Origin: DATJSJ01 sp035504175
GTDB lineage: Bacteria > Pseudomonadota > Alphaproteobacteria > Acetobacterales > Acetobacteraceae
NCBI GenBank assembly: GCA_035504175.1
Contig: DATJSJ010000026.1
Coordinates: 1-30,009, forward strand
DNA: 30,009 nucleotides
Direction: 5' to 3'
Part shown: piece by piece, positions 23,779 to 30,009 of the stretch
How positions within the stretch are numbered: position 1 is the stretch's first letter
Layout: each line of letters begins with the position of its first letter
Program-made: the position numbers and the translations under genes
The notes under the pieces: generated by a model
Database searches by the model: none
What the model saw: only the letters and a program-made list of their open reading frames with translations
What the model was told of the DNA's origin: nothing

Positions 23779-25922
23779 CCGGCGGCGGCGGCAAGCTCGG
23801 CGAGCGTCGCCGGCGGCCGCAGCCCGCCATCGCGCAGCAGCAGCACGCGGTCGGCGGAGGCAATCGTCTCCGGCCGATGCGCGATGATCACCCGGGTGAG
23901 CCCCAGCGCCGCGATCGAGGCGTTCACCCGCGCCTCCGTCGCCGTGTCCAGGTTGGAGGTGCCCTCGTCCACGAACAGCATGCGCGGCCGGCGATACAGC
24001 GCGCGGGCAAGCAGGATGCGTTGGCGCTGCCCGCCCGAGAGCGAGGAGCCCATGTCGCCGATCAGGCTGTCATAGGCCATCGGCATGCGCATGATCTCGT
24101 CATGCGCGCCGGCGAGGGCGGCGCAGTGCTGCATGTGCTCGACGTCGCAGCGCTCCTCGAAGAAGCAGATGTTGTCGGCGATCGAGCCGGAGAGCAGGCG
24201 GTCGTCCTGCATCACCACGCCGACCTGCTCGCGCAGCGCCCGCGCCCCGAAACTCGCGAGCGGCAGCCCGTCGATCAGGATCTCGCCCTCGTCCGGGTCG
24301 AGCAGCCCGAGCATCAATTTGAGCAGCGTCGTCTTGCCGCAGCCCGAGGCCCCGGTGATCGCGACGTGTTCGCCGGGCTCGATGCGAAAACTCAGCCCGC
24401 GCAGGATCGGTGGCTCGCCCGCCGCGTAGCGGAAGCTCAGGTTGCGCACCTCGATCGCGCCCCGGACCGCACGCGGCACCAGGCCGGATTCGGTTCCATC
24501 CGGCTCCGGCGTCGCATGGGCGACGTCGGCGAGACGTTCGAGATGCAGGTCCAGCATGCGGAACTCGATCGCCTTCTCCACCAGCCGCACGGCGCGATCG
24601 ACGAATTGCTGCTTGTACGCCATGAACGCGAACAGCATGCCGATGGTGATGCGTCCGTCCAGCGCCGCGTTGGTGCCGAGCCAGACCACGGCCAGGTTTT
24701 CCACCCCGAAGATCAGGTCGTTCAGCAGCTTGAACCCGGCCTTCAGCCGCTCGACCGCGGTGTTCGCGGTCAGCACCTCGCCGTAGCGGCTGCCCCAGAG
24801 CGCGACGCGACCGGCCTCGCGGTTGAAGATCTTCACGCTCTGCATCGCCCGCGCCGTCTCGATGAAGGCGGTGCCCTCCCGCGCCCGTGCGTGCACGAGA
24901 TCCAGCGAGCGCTGCCGGAAGGCGTGATAGAAGCCGATCCGCAGCAGGAGGTAGGCGGCCAGCGCGCCGAGCACGACGAAGCCGAGCGTCGCGCCATAGA
25001 TGAAAATCATGACCGAGGTCGCGACCGCCATCATGCCGTCGACCAACGCGGCCACCATGCCCTCCGCCAGCAGGTCGCGGATCGGCTCGATCGAGGCGAA
25101 GCGGGAGACCAGGTCGCCGACATGCCGCCGCTCGAAATAGCCGAGCGGCAGGCGCATCAGGTGGCGGAACAGGCTGACCCCCATGCCGAAGGCGAAGGCG
25201 GTCTGCACGTGCACAAGCGTCCAGGCGCGCAGCAGACCGGACGCGGCATTGATCAGCACCAGGAGGGCGAAGCCGAGCGCCAGCGTGGTCAGCAGGTCGC
25301 GGTCGTTTTTCGACACCCCCTCATCCACCGCAAGCTGCAGATAGAACGGGCTCGCCAGGACGAAGACCTGCAGCACCACCGACAGGCCGAGGATGCGCCC
25401 CAATGGGCCGCCCAGGCCGCGGGCGCAGCCGAGCAGATCGGCGAGCCGCAGCCGCGCGACGCGATCGGCCGGGGCAAACCCCTCGACCGGCGTCAACTCG
25501 AGCGCGACGCCGGTGAAATGCCGCGACGCCTCGGCGAGTGTCATGCTGCGCGGTCCGGTCGCCGGATCGCGCAGCATCAGCCGACCGCCGCGGCCGAGGC
25601 GTTCGAGCACGACGAAATGGCTCATGTCCCAGTGCAGCACCGCCGGCAGGCGCAGCTGGCGCAGATGGGCCATCTCGATGCGCAACGCCCGCCCGGCCAG
25701 GCCAATGCGCTCCGCCGCGCGCATCAGCCCGGCCAGCGTCATGCCTTTGAGCGACACCGGGTGCAGCCGCCGCAGCGTGCCGAGATCGGTGCGGTAGCCA
25801 TGCGCCGCCGCCACCATGGCGAGGCAGGCGAGGCCGCATTCCGCCGCCTCGGCCTGGCGGATATCGGGCAGGCGCCGCCCGGCGAGCGAGGGCAGCCGCC
25901 AGCCGGCCGGATCGGCGCTCAC
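23682..25922 (-). CDS. C39-peptidase ABC transporter (CvaB/LagD-type bacteriocin exporter)
   Basis: A 746-aa inner-membrane protein that cuts double-glycine leaders and exports the product with ATP. The N-terminal C39 peptidase domain is complete: Gln23 (oxyanion hole), Cys29 in AAECGLACLAMV, His102 in MSHFVVLERL and Asp119 in LRDPATG. Then comes a six-helix ABC membrane domain (~160-440). The nucleotide-binding domain has Walker A GASGCGKT (Lys530), signature LSGGQRQR, Walker B LFVDEGTSNLD and the switch His in IIAHRPE. The DEGTS variant is typical of peptide exporters. The start is GTG 25922, overlapping the TGA of the upstream HlyD gene. The last ~30 residues are Ser/Ala/Gly-rich and encoded antisense to the end of the GGDEF-EAL gene. 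Confidence 0.95.
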   Translation of the reverse strand: MSADPAGWRLPSLAGRRLPDIRQAEAAECGLACLAMVAAAHGYRTDLGTLRRLHPVSLKGMTLAGLMRAAERIGLAGRALRIEMAHLRQLRLPAVLHWDMSHFVVLERLGRGGRLMLRDPATGPRSMTLAEASRHFTGVALELTPVEGFAPADRVARLRLADLLGCARGLGGPLGRILGLSVVLQVFVLASPFYLQLAVDEGVSKNDRDLLTTLALGFALLVLINAASGLLRAWTLVHVQTAFAFGMGVSLFRHLMRLPLGYFERRHVGDLVSRFASIEPIRDLLAEGMVAALVDGMMAVATSVMIFIYGATLGFVVLGALAAYLLLRIGFYHAFRQRSLDLVHARAREGTAFIETARAMQSVKIFNREAGRVALWGSRYGEVLTANTAVERLKAGFKLLNDLIFGVENLAVVWLGTNAALDGRITIGMLFAFMAYKQQFVDRAVRLVEKAIEFRMLDLHLERLADVAHATPEPDGTESGLVPRAVRGAIEVRNLSFRYAAGEPPILRGLSFRIEPGEHVAITGASGCGKTTLLKLMLGLLDPDEGEILIDGLPLASFGARALREQVGVVMQDDRLLSGSIADNICFFEERCDVEHMQHCAALAGAHDEIMRMPMAYDSLIGDMGSSLSGGQRQRILLARALYRRPRMLFVDEGTSNLDTATEARVNASIAALGLTRVIIAHRPETIASADRVLLLRDGGLRPPATLAELAAAAGQSPGWTSAAPVSTTPAIRRSASSGASGGSNR

Positions 25923-27172
25923 AGCCCGCGCCGCCGTACGGTCGCGACCGGCTCGAGCAGCCAGTCCAGCAGCGAGCGGCGGTCGAACAGGATCTCCGCG
26001 TGCAAGGTCAGGTCCGGGGCAAGGTCGAGCGTGCGATCGCCGACCGCGATGTCCTGGTGGTCCAGCGTGACGGTGACGCGGTAGGACGGATCCGAGACGA
26101 CGACCGGCGCCAGCAATTCGGCCGGGCGCAGCAGCGTGCGCGAGACGGTGGCGACCCGCCCGCCCTGCAGCCCGAAGCGTTGGAACGGGAAAGCGTCATA
26201 GGCGAGGCGGACGCGCTGCCCCGGCGTCACCTCGCCGATCGCCCGCGCTGGCACCAGCAGCTCGGCCTGCAGCGCGCTGCCCTGCGGCACGATCGCCAGC
26301 AGCGGGATCGCCGGATCGACGGTCATGCCGACCCGCGCCTGCAGCGCCGAGACCCGCCCTGCGACCGGCGCCCGCAGCAGATAGCCGCTCTGGCCGCGGC
26401 GGTCGGCGAGCCGCGTGTCGATCTCCGCGATCGAGCCGCGCAGCGTCGCGATGCTGGCGGCGGTCGCGTTCGGCAGTTGCGCCAGCGCCTGGCGCTGCTG
26501 GTCGGTTTGCGCCTGTTTCTCGGCGATCTGCCGCGCCAGCCCGACCAGCGCCTGGCGCTGCGCCAACGCGTTGTCCTCGCGGCGCTGGAGTTCCACCCGC
26601 GCGATATCGCCGCGCCCGACCACCGCGCGCCCGGCCGCGACCTGCTGCTCCGCCACGTCGGTGCGCTGCCGCTGCAGCGCCAGCTCGGCGCGCAGCGTCG
26701 CCGATTCCGCGGCAAGATCGGCGAGCTGGGTGCGCAGCGCCGCCGCCTCGGCCGCCGCCTTCGCCTGCTCGAGCCCGATCTGTGCCAGGAGCTGGCTTCG
26801 CTGGCGCTCCAGCGCCGCGACCACGCTGCGGCCGACATCGCCGCCATGCGCGTCCGCCTCCTCGACGCGGACGGTGACGAGCGGCGCGCCGTCCGCCACG
26901 ACCTGCCCCTCATGCACCGCGACCGCCGTGACAACGCCGGCGCGCGGCGGCAGCACCTTGGCGATGCCGAGGCTGGGCGTGAGATAGCCGATCGCCGCCG
27001 CCTTGCGCGCGTACTGGCCGGTGGCGAGGAAGACCGCGATTCCGAGGATCGCGCCAACCAGCAGCCAGGCGATCCCGGCCTGCGCCGGTGGCGGCGGCAG
27101 CGGCAGGCTGCCGGCCAGGGCGTCGCGGCGGAAATCCACGGCCTCCGGCCGGAACAGCGATACCTGGGTCAT
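25919..27172 (-). CDS. HlyD-family (CvaA-like) membrane fusion protein of the peptide exporter
   Basis: A 417-aa periplasmic adaptor partnering the C39 ABC transporter. It has one membrane segment (~33-52, IAWLLVGAILGIAVFLATG), the first lipoyl half (PPRAGVVTAVAVHEGQVV), a long coiled-coil hairpin (~115-265, Gln/Ala/Arg/Leu-rich), then LLRAPVAGRVSALQARVGMTV as the second lipoyl half and a beta barrel. The N-terminal phrase SLFRPEAVDFRR is typical of CvaA-like adaptors of bacteriocin exporters. A strong GGAGGAGG Shine-Dalgarno precedes ATG 27172, and the stop overlaps the next gene's GTG. An outer-membrane TolC-type partner is needed but is not in the window. Confidence 0.93.
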   Translation of the reverse strand: MTQVSLFRPEAVDFRRDALAGSLPLPPPPAQAGIAWLLVGAILGIAVFLATGQYARKAAAIGYLTPSLGIAKVLPPRAGVVTAVAVHEGQVVADGAPLVTVRVEEADAHGGDVGRSVVAALERQRSQLLAQIGLEQAKAAAEAAALRTQLADLAAESATLRAELALQRQRTDVAEQQVAAGRAVVGRGDIARVELQRREDNALAQRQALVGLARQIAEKQAQTDQQRQALAQLPNATAASIATLRGSIAEIDTRLADRRGQSGYLLRAPVAGRVSALQARVGMTVDPAIPLLAIVPQGSALQAELLVPARAIGEVTPGQRVRLAYDAFPFQRFGLQGGRVATVSRTLLRPAELLAPVVVSDPSYRVTVTLDHQDIAVGDRTLDLAPDLTLHAEILFDRRSLLDWLLEPVATVRRRGL

Positions 27173-27296
27173 GCGCCTCCTCCGCCACGCCGCGCGCCTT
27201 CGGACGGCGGCAGGCTAGGCGGAACGTTGCGCTTCCGGTGTGGCCTGGATCACGTCGCGCGGCAGGGTCCGGCGCGCCGGGGAGTGACGGTGCGGG

Positions 27297-28295
27297 CTAC
27301 AGCCAGCGCACCTGGGCGATGTGGTCGGCGCCGCCGGCGATCATTGCCAGCCGGTCGAAGCCGAGCGCGATGCCAGAGGCGGGCGGCATGCCGTGCGCCA
27401 GGGCGGCGAGGAAATCCTCGTCCAGTGGCCAATCCTCCTCGCCGGTGATTGCGTTGCGTCGCGCCCGGTCGGCGAGGAAGCGGGCGCGCTGCTCCGCCGC
27501 GTCGGTCAGCTCCTCGAAGGCGTTGGCGAGCTCGATGCCGCAGAGGAACAGCTCGAAGCGGAGGGCGACGCGCGGATCGGCCGGATCGCGCCGCGCCAGC
27601 GCCGCCTGCGCCGCCGGCCAGTGGGTCAGGAAGGTCGGGCGGTCGCGGCCGAGACGCGGCTCCAGGCGTTCCAGCAGCAGGCGGAAAAACAGGTCCTCCC
27701 AGTCCTCGCCGTCGCGCAGCCGCGCCCCGGCCTCGCGCGCCAGCGCCGCCGCGTCGCCCGCGGTCGCGAGCAGGTCGGCGCCGGCATGGCGGGTGAAGGC
27801 CTCGGCCACCGTGAGCCGGTTGAAGCGCGCGAGATCGGTGGTGACGCCGCGGCAGGTCACGACCGGCGGCAGCACGGCGCGCAGATACGCTTCGGTCTCG
27901 TCCATCAACTCGGCGAGCGTCGCGCCGGGGTGGTACCATTCCAGCATGGTGAATTCCGGGGCGTGGAGATCGCTCGCTTCGCCGTTCCGCCAGACGCGGG
28001 CGAGCTGGAAGATCGGGCCGGCGCCCGCGACCAGCAGCCGTTTCATCGCGAATTCCGGGCTGGTGTGCAGCCAGAGCGGCTCGGTGGTCCCGTCCGGGGC
28101 GCGGCGTTCGGTGCGGAAGGCGGCGAGGTGCACCTCCTCGCCGGGAACGGGGACGGCGTACGGTGTCTCGACCTCGGTGTAGCCGCGCGCCTCGAAGAAG
28201 GCGCGCGTCGCGCGGGTCAGCAAGGCGCGGCGGCGCAGGAACGGCCGGCGGGCGGCAAGGGAGTCGGGAAACCAGGGGGGTTCGGGGAGGGTCAC
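27297..28295 (-). CDS. epmA: Elongation factor P lysyl-transferase (EpmA/PoxA/GenX)
   Basis: A paralogue of the catalytic domain of class II lysyl-tRNA synthetase that adds (R)-beta-lysine to a lysine of EF-P and so helps ribosomes through polyproline runs. It lacks the tRNA-binding domain of LysS. Motif 2 (RVWRNGEASDLHAPEFTMLEWY) and motif 3 (GIALGFDRLAMI) are clear, as is the substrate-pocket stretch GIELANAFEELTD. GTG 28295 gives 332 aa and places the first conserved Trp at residue 8, close to the E. coli protein (325 aa), with CGGAG just upstream. An in-frame ATG at 28370 would add 25 residues. EF-P and EpmB are not in the window. It lies 124 bases upstream of the HlyD gene on the same strand. 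Confidence 0.9.
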   Translation of the reverse strand: MTLPEPPWFPDSLAARRPFLRRRALLTRATRAFFEARGYTEVETPYAVPVPGEEVHLAAFRTERRAPDGTTEPLWLHTSPEFAMKRLLVAGAGPIFQLARVWRNGEASDLHAPEFTMLEWYHPGATLAELMDETEAYLRAVLPPVVTCRGVTTDLARFNRLTVAEAFTRHAGADLLATAGDAAALAREAGARLRDGEDWEDLFFRLLLERLEPRLGRDRPTFLTHWPAAQAALARRDPADPRVALRFELFLCGIELANAFEELTDAAEQRARFLADRARRNAITGEEDWPLDEDFLAALAHGMPPASGIALGFDRLAMIAGGADHIAQVRWL

Positions 28296-28400
28296 CGCAC
28301 TCCGGGGCTGGTTTGCGAGGCAGAGGGGAAGAAGGTCGTGGATCGGACTCCTTATATCGAAACTTGCCATTCCCGGCTTTTCAACGGTCAGCGCGCGCGT

Positions 28401-28766
28401 TTACCCGCAAGCCGGCACGATGCGCGCGGCGGTCCGGCGAATAGGTCGAGTCCGGTCGATCCGCACGCGGGCACGGTTGCGTTTGATTAGCGTGCAGCGG
28501 CTGACGCCCGAGCGCGTGCCGTCGGTCACCGGCACGACGACACCGCAGGTCATGGCGAAGCCGTCGATGAAGCAGAAGCGATCGGCGAATGGAATGCCGT
28601 CCCCGCTGCCGCGTGCCGGGGCCTCGACAACCACCCAGGTTTCTTTCTCCCGCAGAAGATTGGCGACGACGAGATCCGCTGCGTCGAGTCGGAATCGCCG
28701 CCGAGCGGCGCGGCGCAGATCGGTGAAGATATCGAGTTTGTGCATGACCCGCTCGAATTCGGCCAA
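28401..28766 (-). CDS. Hypothetical protein, possibly a remnant of a longer gene
   Basis: A frame of 121 codons from TTG 28766 (or 115 from ATG 28745) with a coding-like third-position pattern, for example the stretch giving DAADLVVANLLREKETWVVVEAP. I recognise no family. The reading frame continues upstream in a protein-like way across a single TAG at 28796-28794 (IDGLSPAEL, stop, VLALRLFGELAEF), where one base change would restore Gln. That suggests the true gene was longer and is now interrupted. The C-terminus is Arg-rich. No good Shine-Dalgarno is seen. It ends 31 bases before the region of the alternative EpmA start. Confidence 0.4.
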   Translation of the reverse strand: MAEFERVMHKLDIFTDLRRAARRRFRLDAADLVVANLLREKETWVVVEAPARGSGDGIPFADRFCFIDGFAMTCGVVVPVTDGTRSGVSRCTLIKRNRARVRIDRTRPIRRTAARIVPACG

Positions 28767-28914
28767 TTCGCCAAACAGCCGCAGTGCCAGAACCTACAGC
28801 TCGGCCGGTGAAAGGCCATCGATCGCAACGGCGGCAACCACACCGAGATCGAATCAGATCGCGTCGCGTCCCGGGATTCGAAGACTTACCCCTCGCCCGG
28901 GTGCCTTGCCCCGG

Positions 28915-29151
28915 TTACCAGGTGAGAAACTCGGGAAAGGTGATGGCGCATGAGCCCGTTTTCGCCTTGTGTTCACTACAGCATGCCGCTGCCAGGCTAT
29001 CCTGGAGAATGCTGACAGACACTGCCGATCCGTGCTCGCCGATCAAGCGGTAGAGTAGGAGCAAGCCAGAGCGCCGGCAGGGGCGGCATTCAACCATGAG
29101 ATGATCGCTGCGACGTGCTACCTCGCCAAGACTAAGGGTGTTATCGGCCAT
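28915..29151 (-). CDS. Small zinc-ribbon-like protein of unknown function
   Basis: A 78-aa protein with a CxxC pair (Cys22, Cys25 in VECRPCRRSG), the phrase YRLIGEHG, and later cysteines (57, 58, 68) followed by FPEF near the end. From memory this matches a widespread short alphaproteobacterial family with CxxC-xxxG-LI-HG-CP-C-FP.L spacing, of unknown role and probably zinc-binding. ATG 29151 follows GAGAGG closely. The codon use is less GC-biased than in the rest of the window, and the second Cys pair has drifted from the usual DCP pattern, so it may be acquired or degenerating. Confidence 0.6.
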   Translation of the reverse strand: MADNTLSLGEVARRSDHLMVECRPCRRSGLLLLYRLIGEHGSAVSVSILQDSLAAACCSEHKAKTGSCAITFPEFLTW

Positions 29152-30009
29152 GACCTCTCGCGCCTGCGTTCCGTCCCTGCACGGTAGCGAACGCCAAGAG
29201 ATCGATAGCCCGAGGTTTTGGTTTCTGAGTGTAACAGGCTGGAAAGCAGCCGCAGATTCGGATGGCACCCAACAGCCCGGAGGCCGGACGGCAAAGACTC
29301 ATTATTCTGCCGGTCGGTCTCGGGCTACGGGGACGGCAATTCTATCCCTGCTCGCTTGCCGACGTGCGACACAACCGGCCGTTGCAGGATGTCAGAATTT
29401 GCAGATTGTCGTGCTTCCCCGGCGGGCTCACCGGCTGGGCGGAGATGGTTCCACTCTCCGCCCGGCCGGGGCCCAGGGCAGTCGAGGGAATCGTCCCTCT
29501 GGGTACCCTGAGAGCACTGGGCACGCTGCCCGTTGCACAAATCGGCTTGCTCAGGTGAAGGCCTGGCTTGGCTCAGGCGCAGCCTGCGCCACGCTGGCAC
29601 GATAGCGAGTCACTCGGCGCTGACGGAAAAGGGTTTCGGTGTCTAATTGTAACGAAGAATGCGCACCTATCTCGCCAGTCCGCTCTGAGTGGGCATTTTT
29701 GCAAGTCGGCGATGGGGGCTCGCGGCGAGCTTCGCCGCCCGGCCGGCCCAGGAGTTGGTGGGGCGCCGACATCCTCGCGCGCGTTCAGCACCGGCCGAGT
29801 GGCGGGTGTCGCCCTCCTGTCGGCATGACGCCCGAACCCGAGACGCGGTCGCCGTGCAAGATGGCGACCGGACAAATCGTATCGACCGCTGCCAAGCGGC
29901 CGGGGTTACACCGTAACCGAGGGTCCTTTGGGCGCGAAAGGAACGGGACAGCCGTCGAGGCGGACTCTACCCCATGATGACGCGGCGGACCCGCGGACCC
30001 CCTTTGGAT
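29152..30009. other. Right-end stretch without recognisable genes
   Basis: About 860 bases of lower GC content. The open frames are short, lack codon bias and match nothing I know. There are only small dyads: GGCGCA-GCC-TGCGCC at about 29574-29588, GCGGCGA-GCT-TCGCCGC at 29722-29738, and GGTTAC-ACC-GTAACC at 29904-29918. No tRNA, insertion sequence ends or repeats are evident. It may be decayed sequence or the flank of a feature beyond the window. Confidence 0.5.

Noticed and set aside
23652..26084. 810-codon plus-strand frame opposite the ABC exporter
   Set aside because: Shadow; the minus strand encodes complete C39 and ABC motifs.
29262..29558. 98-codon plus-strand frame near the right end
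   Set aside because: Looks slightly protein-like (LIILPVGLGLRGRQFYP), but has no ribosome site, no codon periodicity and overlaps several equal frames.
29722..29738. GCGGCGA-GCT-TCGCCGC hairpin as a terminator
   Set aside because: No gene ends nearby and there is no T-tract; likely chance in GC-rich sequence.

Overview
The window is very GC-rich DNA with strong G/C preference at third codon positions. It looks like an alphaproteobacterium, most likely of the Acetobacteraceae/Rhodospirillales. This is an inference from three things: an alphaproteobacterial-type tRNA-Arg(CCU) interrupted by a group I intron, a glycine-rich Hint-domain surface protein of a kind common in that family, and the general gene style. 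No rRNA, ribosomal protein or other phylogenetic marker is present to prove it.

Layout. 1-2024 (minus): the 5' part of a large glycine-rich, beta-helix/autotransporter-repeat protein ending in a Hint domain that runs off the left edge. 2414-9773 (minus): penicillin-binding protein 1C preceded by a 1740-residue bacterial alpha-2-macroglobulin with an intact thioester, the classic periplasmic pair. 10154-10531 (plus): a small OmpA-like lipoprotein with a perfect hairpin right after its stop. 10985-16670 (plus): a compact four-gene run of EmrA-like adaptor, EmrB-like DHA2 pump, a cyclic-nucleotide-domain/thioredoxin-reductase-like fusion, and a TetX/UbiH-type FAD monooxygenase, which reads as a xenobiotic efflux and redox module. 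16792-17145 (minus): a small ClpX-type zinc-finger/HTH regulator with a consensus -35 embedded in nested palindromes. 17440-17746 (minus): tRNA-Arg(CCU) split after the anticodon by a 233-nt Azoarcus-like group I intron.

18010-27172 looks like a peptide-secretion locus. It contains a 716-aa PLP-fold protein with an unrecognised N-terminal third (translationally coupled to a 9-codon mini-ORF), an eight-cysteine protein of 150 aa, a 72-aa double-glycine-leader precursor peptide, and a CvaA/CvaB-type exporter (HlyD plus C39-peptidase ABC transporter with all catalytic residues). Set among these on the opposite strand is a membrane GGDEF-EAL c-di-GMP protein. The precursor has a strong Shine-Dalgarno and lies behind a perfect CRP-type site (TGTGA-N6-TCACA) placed exactly at -41.5 from a predicted start point. 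The core peptide is hydrophobic and Gly-rich with one Cys. The combination of peptide, exporter, PLP enzyme and Cys-rich protein is the best candidate here for an undescribed system.

27297-28295 (minus) is EpmA, the EF-P lysyl-transferase. From about 28.4 kb to the end the composition is less GC-rich and coding is sparse: one probable hypothetical ORF with an upstream in-frame stop, one small CxxC zinc-ribbon-like protein, and about 860 bases in which I see no gene. This looks like an old, decaying or transferred segment.
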